The notes beneath the pieces are model-generated. The model saw nothing but the letters and a program-made list of their open reading frames with translations, was not told the origin of the DNA and searched no databases. A stretch of 64,000 nt of DNA. Source: Leptospira meyeri (GTDB lineage Bacteria > Spirochaetota > Leptospiria > Leptospirales > Leptospiraceae). Positions 34,294-42,989 of the stretch are shown here, in pieces. The stretch covers positions 2,512,001 through 2,576,000 of the forward strand of contig NZ_SORO01000001.1 of assembly GCF_004368965.1 (NCBI RefSeq). The letters are read 5' to 3'. The position numbers and the translations under genes were made by a program. The first letter of the stretch is position 1. Every line of letters starts with the position of its first letter.

Positions 34294-35735
34294 TGAACTT
34301 AAAATTTCGAGCGAAGGATTACACATCCGATGACTCGTTTGAATCAGCAGAATACGAGTATTTTGGCAATGAAGCGGAAGGTTGGGAAATCAAACGGAAT
34401 GGTCAACCTTACCTTCATTTAGGACCTGGTTATATTCCTCTTAAAACGATCTCTTGTGGAGTTTGTTCCACGGACATAGACAGACGATTTTTACCTTTTC
34501 CGCTCCCCCAAGTCATTGGGCATGAAGTTCTAGCCGAAGGACTTGGTGACAACCAAGGGAAACAATTTGTCGTAGAAATTAATGATACCTATGAAGCTCG
34601 AGGAGACAAGGACTTGGATCTTTTTTGTAAAGAAGGAATTCCAACTCACTCACCCGAAAGGCGAGTCCTCGGGATCGACCGTCTTCCAGGTGGATTTGGT
34701 CCTTATATTTTAGCTCCGGTTCATGCTGCTATTTCTTTGGAAGGAGTTTCTCCAAAAGCCGCAGTTCTTATGGAACCTTTTGCGGCTGCACTTCAGGCCA
34801 TCCTTGCTTCTCCTCCCAAATCGGGAGACCATGTGGCTGTCCTTGGACCTCGTCGTTTAGGAAGTTTGATTTTGGCAGCACTGGCCTCTTACCGAAAATC
34901 GAATCATTTAAATTTTCGCATAACAGCAATCACTCGTCATGATCATTTGGTTACTTTATCTAAAGTTATGGGCGCAGATGAGGTGATTGATCTTCGCAAA
35001 ACAGATGTTAGTAAAATTAAAAATCAATTCGATATTGTTTATGATACAACTTCCACAACTTCAGGATTTGAATCTGCTTTAGAAATTGCTAAACGAGAAG
35101 TTCATCTCAAAACGACTAATGGTCAAGTGATGGCTGGAATTGCTCATTTAACCGAACTTGTAGTCGATGAACTTTCGATTCTTCCATATTCGGAGGAGAA
35201 TGTTTTGTTTCATTGGAAAAAAGAAAATCGTAAAAACCAAAACATCTTTGTTTTTGCTGGAGTTTCCAAAACGATAAAAGATAATTTAAAAAAACAATTT
35301 ACAGTTTTTGAGGGAACTTCTTCAGAAGCAGAGAGTATTTTAAATTCAGATTCCTTTTCGAATCGATTGCCTCGATTCGATTTGGTAGTGGTTTCTAATC
35401 CAGAGGAATTAAGTTTAGCAATCCGTCCTAATCCTAAACATGAAAATTCTTTGGTTCGTCCACGTGGAGCGATTCTTGTCGACACGACAAATACAGGCAA
35501 GTGGTCAGATGATGCTCGTTTGGTGGCTAAGTTTTTTGCAAATCAAAAGGAAATTCATAGTTCTCGTTGTGGAGATTTTCATATGGCGATTTCACTTCTT
35601 CGTGATAATCCAGAGATCACTCATGCATTAGAAACAAATTTAATCTCCCACCGTTTTTCATCAGACCAATTGGAAGAAGCATATGCAACCGCCAAAGATC
35701 CATCAAGTGTTAAGGTAGTTGTAGATTTTAAATAG
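34293..35735 (+). CDS. Atypical zinc-type dehydrogenase (MDR) without the structural zinc site
   Basis: A 480-residue medium-chain dehydrogenase. SCGVCSTDIDRRFLPFPLPQ (about 50-69) and GHEVLAEG hold the catalytic-zinc Cys and His-Glu pair. EPFAAALQAI corresponds to the conserved MDR motif. HVAVLGPRRLGSLILAAL is the Rossmann loop, where the usual GxGxxG is altered to GPRRLG. The four-Cys structural zinc lobe is missing, and about 100 residues are added after the Rossmann domain (about 300-400), making it much longer than normal. It overlaps the rhomboid stop by one base and precedes the SAHH-like gene by four bases. Confidence 0.7.
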   Translation: MNLKFRAKDYTSDDSFESAEYEYFGNEAEGWEIKRNGQPYLHLGPGYIPLKTISCGVCSTDIDRRFLPFPLPQVIGHEVLAEGLGDNQGKQFVVEINDTYEARGDKDLDLFCKEGIPTHSPERRVLGIDRLPGGFGPYILAPVHAAISLEGVSPKAAVLMEPFAAALQAILASPPKSGDHVAVLGPRRLGSLILAALASYRKSNHLNFRITAITRHDHLVTLSKVMGADEVIDLRKTDVSKIKNQFDIVYDTTSTTSGFESALEIAKREVHLKTTNGQVMAGIAHLTELVVDELSILPYSEENVLFHWKKENRKNQNIFVFAGVSKTIKDNLKKQFTVFEGTSSEAESILNSDSFSNRLPRFDLVVVSNPEELSLAIRPNPKHENSLVRPRGAILVDTTNTGKWSDDARLVAKFFANQKEIHSSRCGDFHMAISLLRDNPEITHALETNLISHRFSSDQLEEAYATAKDPSSVKVVVDFK

Positions 35736-35739
35736 CTTT

Positions 35740-38190
35740 ATGACAGAAAATAAACAGATACATACTTCCCTAGGTCCTGTTCTTGTTCCTGTAGAAGATG
35801 GCCTTTGGGAGATAGATCTTACTCACCTACGGATTTTTTTTGGACTTTCGATCCTTTCTCGTACCATTGGAGAAGAGATCGGTAACCAATTACATTCTTT
35901 ACCAGGCGATTTGTCTTTTACGTATAAAATAAATCCAAACATCAATCATGAATTGGTGGATATGCATATCCAACATGTGCAAGTTTTTGCCAGAGCTGGA
36001 ATTTTAAAAGATTGGGTATTATTTCGCGAACAATTTGAAGAGAATTTACGTTTTGTTTTTGGTTCTTTTCAACAACAATCAGTAGCTAAAAAAATCCATC
36101 CAGAGTTTTACGGAGAAGATCCGAATCGAAATTCCTCGGTCGCACTCTTATTTCCTTTTGAAGCTGAATTTGTTCACCCCTCTGGTTATTATATACTAAT
36201 GGAAAGAGTATCCAGTCAATATCGGATTGGCGATTTTTTTCTTCGCATAACAATTGATACACAAGAGGATGGATGTTTAAATCTTTCAAATATCAAACAT
36301 GAAATTATTAGTGATGCACATACAAGAACTTATATTGCAGGAGCTTCGAAAATCAGTGAATCATTAAGCAATGGAATGATCAACGCTGCGCAAAAAGGGG
36401 AAACTTTTTACGAAGAAGAAAATAGTCATTTTAGTAAGGTATTTTCTCAAATAGAAAAGACTCCTCTTGGGAAACTAACAAATATTAATTTTTATTGGGA
36501 AGAGCAGTATCGAAATTTGATTTTAAGTTCTGACCCCAGTTTTTCTTTAACAATTCTTAAAAAACTTTTTCTTTTATTAGAAGATTCTTCTGCATCTAAA
36601 AAAATTAAAGAAGGCAATACTATTCGAGCCATCATCGGAAAGGTTTCCGTTTATGTTGATCTTTCCCGGTTGGATCGAGTTTTAAATTTTAGCATTAATC
36701 AAAAACGAACCTTACTCGACTCTTCGTTCTATTTGAAACGGATGCCCATGTTGGAACAAATTGCAAATTCTAATGGACATTCATTTAATTTTGAAGGTGT
36801 TCATGTTTTTTTAATTCATCACATAACATCAGAAATTATTTCATTGATTGAGACTTTCAGAAGATTAAAAGTTAGTTCGCTAGATGTCGCCTTTGTAAAG
36901 TATGGTGGAAATATTCCTCCTGTATATTTAGATATTCTATTGGATATTCCAACTGAAATGTTCTTTATGGCAGGTTTAGAATTCAAACTCACAAAAAACA
37001 ATACTCCATATTATGGTGTCTCTCCATTATATAGTGACTTTGAAACACATTCAACATTTCGTCATAAACTAGAAGAAGCAAAACTTGGTTTTTTTGATGC
37101 GATGAGGCAGTTAGCAGTTTTTCTTTTTTTAAACAAACTTTTGGCCCTAATTGAGAAAAATGAAAAGATAATTTTAATTGAAGATGGTGGGTATGTTGCA
37201 CCGGTGTTGAATGAGCGTGCATTAGATGGGCTCTCACTTGGAGATGTACTTGATGAATTTTGGGTGGAAACCAAAGACCGATCAATTAGAGAAAAGTCAT
37301 TTGCTGAAATTTTAAAAACTTCAGTTATCGGAACTGTTGAACATACACGGAACGGTTATGATCGTTTGGTAAAAGTGAAGGCAGAGAAAACAAACTTGTT
37401 TTTACCTTCTTTTTCCATTGCAATTTCTAATGAAAAAACTAAAGAAGAATCCAAAGAAGTTGCTCGTTCCATTTTAAACGCATTGGATAATACTTTACAT
37501 GGAATAGGTAAGGTCCTTTCCAAAAGGAAGGTTCTTTTACTTGGATCCAAAGGAAACATTGGCGGATTTTTAAAACAGTACTTAATCGGTGGATTTTTAC
37601 ATGAAACCAATTTGGACATTTTAGAGGTGGATCGAAAGTTTGACTCTGAATCCAGATTCAGTAAAACAAATTTTGCTAATGTATCTGATTCTGAATTTGC
37701 TGAAATTGACTTGATCATTGGTGTCACGGGTGAATCCATTATTTTGCCAAAAACTTGGGAATCTTGGATTTTAAAAAGCAAACACAAACAATTGTTCATT
37801 GCCTCAGGTTCCACAAAAACAGTAGAGTTTGCAGATTTTATTAAATGGATCAATGAGTTGAATTTAGCAGATACTCCAAAGTTAGGTGGGGAAGATCTTG
37901 TTATTTCTTTTGATAGAATATTGGATCCACAAACACAGATGGATTTAGGATCTAAAATTATTTTTAGAATTGATAAGAAACAAATTGAGAAAGAAGTTTT
38001 TCTTATCAGTGATGGGAGTCCTGTGAATTTTTTGTTTTTTGGTGTCCCGACAGAATCAATGGATCCTATCATTTCGCAACTTGCTAGTGTTTCTTTAGGG
38101 ATGGTTAATTATTATAAATCTAAAAATCTTCCAAATCCAGATTTATATGCAGTTGATCACCAAATTAATGTTTGGGGAATGTTTTTGTGA
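35740..38190 (+). CDS. Large protein with an S-adenosylhomocysteine-hydrolase-like C-terminal half
   Basis: An 816-residue soluble protein. Residues 1-330 match nothing I know. From about 335 onward the pattern of SAHH appears: [51 protein letters not shown] (SAHH has DDGG), [12 protein letters not shown] (SAHH has EETTTG), then the NAD-binding domain with [30 protein letters not shown] and [16 protein letters not shown]. The key acidic and His/Thr residues are changed, so ordinary SAH hydrolysis is unlikely. It probably uses NAD for a related redox-type reaction. It is co-transcribed with an MDR enzyme, a Nudix enzyme and a nitrilase-like protein. Confidence 0.65.
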   Translation: MTENKQIHTSLGPVLVPVEDGLWEIDLTHLRIFFGLSILSRTIGEEIGNQLHSLPGDLSFTYKINPNINHELVDMHIQHVQVFARAGILKDWVLFREQFEENLRFVFGSFQQQSVAKKIHPEFYGEDPNRNSSVALLFPFEAEFVHPSGYYILMERVSSQYRIGDFFLRITIDTQEDGCLNLSNIKHEIISDAHTRTYIAGASKISESLSNGMINAAQKGETFYEEENSHFSKVFSQIEKTPLGKLTNINFYWEEQYRNLILSSDPSFSLTILKKLFLLLEDSSASKKIKEGNTIRAIIGKVSVYVDLSRLDRVLNFSINQKRTLLDSSFYLKRMPMLEQIANSNGHSFNFEGVHVFLIHHITSEIISLIETFRRLKVSSLDVAFVKYGGNIPPVYLDILLDIPTEMFFMAGLEFKLTKNNTPYYGVSPLYSDFETHSTFRHKLEEAKLGFFDAMRQLAVFLFLNKLLALIEKNEKIILIEDGGYVAPVLNERALDGLSLGDVLDEFWVETKDRSIREKSFAEILKTSVIGTVEHTRNGYDRLVKVKAEKTNLFLPSFSIAISNEKTKEESKEVARSILNALDNTLHGIGKVLSKRKVLLLGSKGNIGGFLKQYLIGGFLHETNLDILEVDRKFDSESRFSKTNFANVSDSEFAEIDLIIGVTGESIILPKTWESWILKSKHKQLFIASGSTKTVEFADFIKWINELNLADTPKLGGEDLVISFDRILDPQTQMDLGSKIIFRIDKKQIEKEVFLISDGSPVNFLFFGVPTESMDPIISQLASVSLGMVNYYKSKNLPNPDLYAVDHQINVWGMFL

Positions 38191-38609
38191 GCAACCATGG
38201 TTTTTTTCAAATTACTCAAAAGTTATTCCTTCGGAATGGGAACCAATTATTAGTTCTGCGAGATAGAAAGTCTGGCCATGGAGATCTTCCTGGTGGCCGT
38301 ATGAACGAAGGCGAATTTTTTTCGGATTGGACCGATAGTATTTTTCGGGAAATTAATGAAGAATTAGGCGATCAAATTAAAATTGATGTAAATCCTGAAC
38401 CAATTTTTATACATAAACATAGGGTAAATGAAGGGAATTTTCCTTGTGTCATCATTGCCTATTCTGCCATATTATTGGACGGAAAAATTCAGTTATCTGA
38501 TGAACATGACTATATGGACTGGGTTGATATAACAAAGTTTAATCCATCCAATCTTTTTTCGGAGTATATGTTGGATGCTGTCCAACTCTATTTAAAAAAA
38601 TATGCATAA
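38187..38609 (+). CDS. Nudix hydrolase
   Basis: A 140-residue Nudix protein. [20 protein letters not shown] leads into [10 protein letters not shown], giving the box G-x5-E-x7-RE-x2-EE with a longer spacing (E in MNEGE, then REINEELG). Nudix enzymes hydrolyse nucleoside diphosphates linked to other groups. The start GTG at 38187 overlaps the stop of the SAHH-like gene by four bases and has GGGGA at 38174-38178. An ATG at 38172 would overlap more. Its coupling to the SAHH-like gene suggests it hydrolyses a nucleotide product or repairs a cofactor in the same pathway. Confidence 0.82.
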   Translation: MSNHGFFQITQKLFLRNGNQLLVLRDRKSGHGDLPGGRMNEGEFFSDWTDSIFREINEELGDQIKIDVNPEPIFIHKHRVNEGNFPCVIIAYSAILLDGKIQLSDEHDYMDWVDITKFNPSNLFSEYMLDAVQLYLKKYA

Positions 38610-39741
38610 TTTATATGTTCCTCCATACAAAATTCTAACTTTCGTAGTTTTATTTGGCTTTGGTTTTTTTTCTGCATCAATTCTAAAAGATGATCAAACC
38701 GCCTTACCGAAATTTGATATACCAACTCCAGACATAAGTTTTGATTTTAAATTCGATTTTAATTTTAGTAAACCTGAGGTAGATGAAGAGATTTTAAAAC
38801 CTGCCAAATCCTGGACTGATATTAATCTTCAGACCAATGGGGTTGATAGAAAATATGGAAACTTAGTTGGAATTCAACTCGTTCTAAAACCAGAAGACTT
38901 TGTAAAAGAAGAATGGTGGCGGGAGCGGATTGACGAAACATTGAACAAAGGTAAATCTTCTGGGATCTTTGACCGTAAAACTATCGTCATACTTCCTGAA
39001 CATACTGGCACAGGATTAGTGTTTTTAGATGAAAAATCCAAATTTTTAAATGCAGACTCTTTTGATTTAGCTTTAAAAACAAAAGGGGAAAATTTTACAA
39101 GTTCTGATTTTTTTTATCTGAAGGCCGAAAAAATGGCAGAAGTTTATGTTCGAACTTTTTCTGAATTAGCGAAACAATATAATGTTCCTATCTTAGCCGG
39201 TACAATTATTTTACCAAACCCAAAAATTGTAAAGGGTAGTCTTGTTCTCGATTCCAAAGGGCCACTTTATAATGTAGCCATTCCTTTTTCTGCTGATGGA
39301 AAATTAATGGATCCTCTTGTTAAAAAAACATTATTAACTGAAGAAGAATTAAAAATTCTTTCTCCTGGGGAGATCACACAGGATCGTATTTGGGTTGTTC
39401 CTGGTTGGAAGGTCGCAATATTCATTGGACAAGAAGTGTTTGATGCAAACATTTATAACCGTCTAGTTGGAAAACCCATTGATGGGTTGATTTCACCTTC
39501 CGCCTCTTATCCCGATATGAAGTGGCAATCCTATAATTTAGAAGATTCTAATGTTTGGAGACAGGAAGGTTTAGCAAAATATATAAAATCAACTAAGGCA
39601 CAAGACCTTGTACAGGTGTTTCTTGCTGGGCAGTTATATGGTAAAAATTGGAAAGGGAAAACGTTTAACCTTCGTGACTTTTCCAATGAAGATCAGGTAG
39701 GGTCGGTAGAAACGCCAACGATCTTAAATTTGTACTTTTAA
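38602..39741 (+). CDS. Membrane-anchored nitrilase-like protein lacking the catalytic Cys
   Basis: A 379-residue protein with one N-terminal membrane anchor (about 11-27), an acidic/Phe-rich linker, and a carbon-nitrogen-hydrolase-like domain (about 86-379). [11 protein letters not shown] (128-138) has the catalytic Glu133, [20 protein letters not shown] (223-242) has Lys241/242, and the position of the nucleophile reads AIFIGQEVF, with Gly276 where ICYE is expected. With Glu and Lys kept but Cys lost, amidase activity seems excluded unless alignment is shifted. It may bind a ligand or act as a subunit. Its start overlaps the Nudix stop by eight bases. Confidence 0.65.
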   Translation: MHNLYVPPYKILTFVVLFGFGFFSASILKDDQTALPKFDIPTPDISFDFKFDFNFSKPEVDEEILKPAKSWTDINLQTNGVDRKYGNLVGIQLVLKPEDFVKEEWWRERIDETLNKGKSSGIFDRKTIVILPEHTGTGLVFLDEKSKFLNADSFDLALKTKGENFTSSDFFYLKAEKMAEVYVRTFSELAKQYNVPILAGTIILPNPKIVKGSLVLDSKGPLYNVAIPFSADGKLMDPLVKKTLLTEEELKILSPGEITQDRIWVVPGWKVAIFIGQEVFDANIYNRLVGKPIDGLISPSASYPDMKWQSYNLEDSNVWRQEGLAKYIKSTKAQDLVQVFLAGQLYGKNWKGKTFNLRDFSNEDQVGSVETPTILNLYF

Positions 39742-39840
39742 TTTTTGGGTGATACACTCACTTTTTGAACCTTTAATTTTGGGATCGGCTATAAAATCGA
39801 TTTGACAGGGGATTCCTTTCCCCAAAAAATTTTCAGAGTT

Positions 39841-40038
39841 ATGGCACAGAAGTCCCTTCCTAAAAATGAGTTTTATGTAAAATGCCCTTTGTATACGAAA
39901 GGACTCTCGATTTGTCCTAGTGCCAAAGATCGTTTACAAACAGAGGATTTGGAAAGACTCACTGCCCATTGCATCACAGATACTTACAAAACTTGTGATA
40001 TTTTTTCTGCTAAAAAGGAAAAAGAACAGGCGGCTTAG
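39841..40038 (+). CDS. Small four-Cys protein
   Basis: A 65-residue soluble protein with Cys at FYVKCPLYTKGLSICPS and TAHCITDTYKTCDIF, a CX10C...CX8C-like spacing that could bind zinc or an iron-sulfur cluster. No family name known to me. The ATG at 39841 is preferred. An upstream TTG at 39802 is more likely part of a promoter (TTGACA 39802-39807 with AAAAAT 17 bases downstream). It is transcribed after the six-gene run and converges on the lipoprotein gene, with the last four bases overlapping that gene's stop. Confidence 0.6.
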   Translation: MAQKSLPKNEFYVKCPLYTKGLSICPSAKDRLQTEDLERLTAHCITDTYKTCDIFSAKKEKEQAA

Positions 40039-41162
40039 CCATCATTCATTTTTCTCACTTTTTTAAAATAATCATAAATCATCCAATCTTCTGCTGAAAA
40101 ATTAAGATCATCCAACACAAGTTCCCCTCGTTTGCTTTCGTAGATAATTTTGTCCCCCGCCACACCCCACAATCTCTCGATAAAAAATGGAAAATGTTCC
40201 TTTTTGCCAGAAACCTTCCATTTCATTGGTTGATTGGGATCATTTTGATTGGTTGCAATAAATTCATCTTTCCCGGTAAGACGCCAGGAAAACGCTTCGC
40301 GAGTAACGATGGGAATCCCTCGATTGATAGAAGGCGTTTTCCCTTGGTGGTATACAACTTCTTTGAGATAAAGATCACCAATTTTTCCACCAACAACATA
40401 TCCTGAATTGCCATTATTATAATAAAACCTTGGTAATACGATGTCTTTCGAAAGGAGAGTAACTCTTTTCGATTCCATATTTAGGAAAAATAAATTATAT
40501 GAACCTCCGATTCCTGACCAAATAAGAAATTCATTTCCAATAGATGTGATATGGTAGTGTGTTTTTAATTTTGGGTATGGAGTGGGAAACAGTTCTCCTG
40601 AAATGAATTTTTCTGGTTTGGAGTCATTTCCAGTTTTTTCAACGAAGAGTTGATTCTCAAAAAAATATAACAACAAATCACCGGAATTGGTTATTGTCAT
40701 TCCTGTTTTACAAGGAATATGTACGATGGATTCATGTTCGAGTGAAGAATCTGAGGTGGAATATCCAAACAGCGCACAACCGCCATACTGTTTCAGTGGA
40801 TACTGGACTGCCACATAATTTCCATTAGCTGATACTTGGATAGAATCTGGCCTAAGTTTCAGTTCAATTGAATTTCTGTTATCATTAACTAAATCTTTGA
40901 AGAATAAAGTTTTGTTTTCTGTCCAAACGATTTTGGTTCTATCTTCTGAAAGAGCAAATAGTCTAGGTTGGTTTGGTTTATTTTTGGAAAGGATTTCTGA
41001 TGTTGATCGATTGGCAGAAAGCCTATCTTGTAATAAGGCCAGCGCTTTTTCGTATTTTTCTTTTGAGATTAAATCTTCTATTTCTGAAACTAGGGATTCA
41101 TGTTTTGATTGGCAAGAGAAAAGAATAAGGACGATTGGGATTAAAATAGAAAATAATTTCAC
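40035..41162 (-). CDS. Lipoprotein with propeller-like repeats
   Basis: A 375-residue exported protein with signal peptide and lipobox LILFSC (Cys17). Residues 20-55 form a helical hairpin (SEIEDLISKEKYEKALALLQDRL) resembling a TPR unit. The rest is built of short strands with repeated patterns such as LFALSEDRTKIVWTE, IQVSANGNYVAVQYP, TITNSGDLLLYFFEN, ITSIGNEFLIWSG, reminiscent of a WD40/TolB-type beta-propeller. Function is unknown. Its start overlaps the end of the EcsC-like gene by four bases, showing co-translation. Confidence 0.65.
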   Translation of the reverse strand: MKLFSILIPIVLILFSCQSKHESLVSEIEDLISKEKYEKALALLQDRLSANRSTSEILSKNKPNQPRLFALSEDRTKIVWTENKTLFFKDLVNDNRNSIELKLRPDSIQVSANGNYVAVQYPLKQYGGCALFGYSTSDSSLEHESIVHIPCKTGMTITNSGDLLLYFFENQLFVEKTGNDSKPEKFISGELFPTPYPKLKTHYHITSIGNEFLIWSGIGGSYNLFFLNMESKRVTLLSKDIVLPRFYYNNGNSGYVVGGKIGDLYLKEVVYHQGKTPSINRGIPIVTREAFSWRLTGKDEFIATNQNDPNQPMKWKVSGKKEHFPFFIERLWGVAGDKIIYESKRGELVLDDLNFSAEDWMIYDYFKKVRKMNDG

Positions 41163-41779
41163 TGAGACTCCAATAACTCTCTGATTTCCTCTGCATGGAT
41201 TTCTTTGGAAAAAAGATCCATTGCAGTTTGGCCAACACGTTTTGTATCATAATAGGCAAAGGTTCCTGTGACTACAGCACCACCGATAGGAATCCAACGC
41301 GCAAACTGTTTGCGGATAATGGATTTTGAAATAAGTAATCCTAACTTTTCCAACAAAGTCTGGAATACTCTAACGGTCGTTGGGCGAATTAAAATTTTTA
41401 AAGAAGATTCTTCTATAATTTTACGAAATACATGAGCACCGCCATGTTTGAAGAGACAATATAGTAGTAGTTCTTTTGTGACTTGGACTTCTTTTCCGTA
41501 AAGAGCTGCAATGTCCAAAATCAGATGGCCTTGGATTCGATACACAAAAAGTAATTCAGGTAGGATGCTGAGAATCCCCAGAGGACCCGGTGGAAGAGAG
41601 CAGGTTGCACTAATTAGACCTGATTTAAAAGAAGCATTTTGGACCAATTCCCGTATGAGATCGTCTGGAGGTTGGATTGTCGGCGCATAAGGACTTCGGT
41701 AATCCTCTAAGCCAGCAAATAACTCGATTAGACCGTCTAAAAATCCTTCCGATTGGGCCTGAGATGGCGTTTCGTTCAC
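41159..41779 (-). CDS. EcsC-family protein
   Basis: A 206-residue protein of the EcsC family. SATCSLPPGPLGILSILPELLFVYRIQ is the hallmark (only short parts quoted: LPPGPLGILSILPEL), followed by LILDIAALYGKEVQVTKELLL and a C-terminal glycine-rich hydrophobic IPIGGAVVTGTFAYYDT segment. The name comes from an ABC-transporter-linked operon in Bacillus, but the molecular function is unclear. There is no signal peptide, and it probably associates with the inner membrane. It is coupled to the lipoprotein gene by a four-base overlap and divergent from prfA. Confidence 0.72.
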   Translation of the reverse strand: MNETPSQAQSEGFLDGLIELFAGLEDYRSPYAPTIQPPDDLIRELVQNASFKSGLISATCSLPPGPLGILSILPELLFVYRIQGHLILDIAALYGKEVQVTKELLLYCLFKHGGAHVFRKIIEESSLKILIRPTTVRVFQTLLEKLGLLISKSIIRKQFARWIPIGGAVVTGTFAYYDTKRVGQTAMDLFSKEIHAEEIRELLESQ

Positions 41780-41846
41780 GGGTTTCTGAATTCCTCTTTA
41801 GATTTTAGTTTATCAAAAACAGGCATTCTATATCCTTTCCATAGAC

Positions 41847-42908
41847 ATGATAGATAGATTGAAAAAAATTCAAGAAAAATACCTGCGTATCGAGGACGAG
41901 CTCGCCAAAGCCACCGCATCAGATACTTTGAAGAATCTATCGAAAGAAAGATCTCGCCTAACTCCCGTATATACAAAGGCAGATGAATATTTAAAAATTA
42001 CAAAAGACTGCCAAGACGCAAAACTACTTCTCGAATCTGAAAGTGATCCAGACATGCATGCCATGTTAAAATCTGAAGTGGAAGAAGGCGAAAAAAAATT
42101 AGAAGAGTTGGCGAAAGAACTCGAAATTATGTTATTACCTCCGGATCCAAATTCCGGTAAAAGCATTTTAGTTGAGATACGTGCTGGAACGGGTGGGGAA
42201 GAATCAGGATTGTTTTGTGCGGATTTATTTCGTATGTACAACAAGTATGCGGACAAACAGGGCATTCGAGCAGAAGTCATTGATGCAAGTCCAACGGGTA
42301 TCGGTGGATTTAAAGAGATTGTTTTTTCACTCGATGATGACAGGGCTTATGACTTGTTTAAATTTGAATCAGGTACTCACCGTGTACAGCGAATTCCAGA
42401 AACAGAATCTGGCGGTAGGATTCACACCTCTGCTGTAACTGTTGCTATACTTCCAGAAGCAGAAGAAAAAGAAGTAGAAATTCGGGAAAGTGATCTTCGG
42501 ATAGACGTCTATCGTTCGTCAGGTGCTGGTGGTCAGCACGTCAATACAACAGACTCCGCAGTAAGGATAACCCACATTCCCACGGGGATCGTTGTCGCTT
42601 CCCAGGAAGAACGTTCGCAAATCAAAAACCGTGATAAAGCAATGCGCGTATTACGAGCACGGATTATCGATCAGATGGCTGACGCCGCAAAACAAAGTGC
42701 TGATGCTCTCAAAAAAGCGCAAGTGGGTTCTGGAGATAGATCGGAACGAATTCGAACCTATAATTTCCCTCAAGGTCGATGTACAGACCATAGAATTGGT
42801 TTTACGAGTCATAATTTGCCGGCAATTATGGAAGGCGATTTGGATGAATTGATAGATGCTTTGGTTCAAGAGGACCGGTCGAAGCGTTTGGCAGAAGCGA
42901 AGGCATAA
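41847..42908 (+). CDS. prfA: Peptide chain release factor 1
   Basis: A complete 353-residue RF1 that ends translation at UAA and [23 protein letters not shown] carries the stop-codon-recognising PxT-type tripeptide (PET), which distinguishes RF1 from RF2. [18 protein letters not shown] has the catalytic GGQ in which Gln is usually methylated by PrmC. No prmC follows, as it often does. A subtilisin-like protease gene starts 81 bases downstream. It is divergent from the EcsC-like gene. Confidence 0.97.
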   Translation: MIDRLKKIQEKYLRIEDELAKATASDTLKNLSKERSRLTPVYTKADEYLKITKDCQDAKLLLESESDPDMHAMLKSEVEEGEKKLEELAKELEIMLLPPDPNSGKSILVEIRAGTGGEESGLFCADLFRMYNKYADKQGIRAEVIDASPTGIGGFKEIVFSLDDDRAYDLFKFESGTHRVQRIPETESGGRIHTSAVTVAILPEAEEKEVEIRESDLRIDVYRSSGAGGQHVNTTDSAVRITHIPTGIVVASQEERSQIKNRDKAMRVLRARIIDQMADAAKQSADALKKAQVGSGDRSERIRTYNFPQGRCTDHRIGFTSHNLPAIMEGDLDELIDALVQEDRSKRLAEAKA

Positions 42909-42989
42909 AAAAGAATCCAAATATCTTTGGAATTCGATTGATTCTGGCTGTTCGACTGTTATAAAAAGTAGGTCAGGAATTTTCTTCAG

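Noticed and set aside
39743..39765. Terminator after the nitrilase-like gene (GTGA/TCAC then T-run)
   Set aside because: The stem is only four base pairs, although a T-run follows. Too weak to annotate.
42913..42935. TCCAAA/TTTGGA hairpin after prfA as a terminator
   Set aside because: Only six base pairs, AT-rich, and not followed by a clear T-run.
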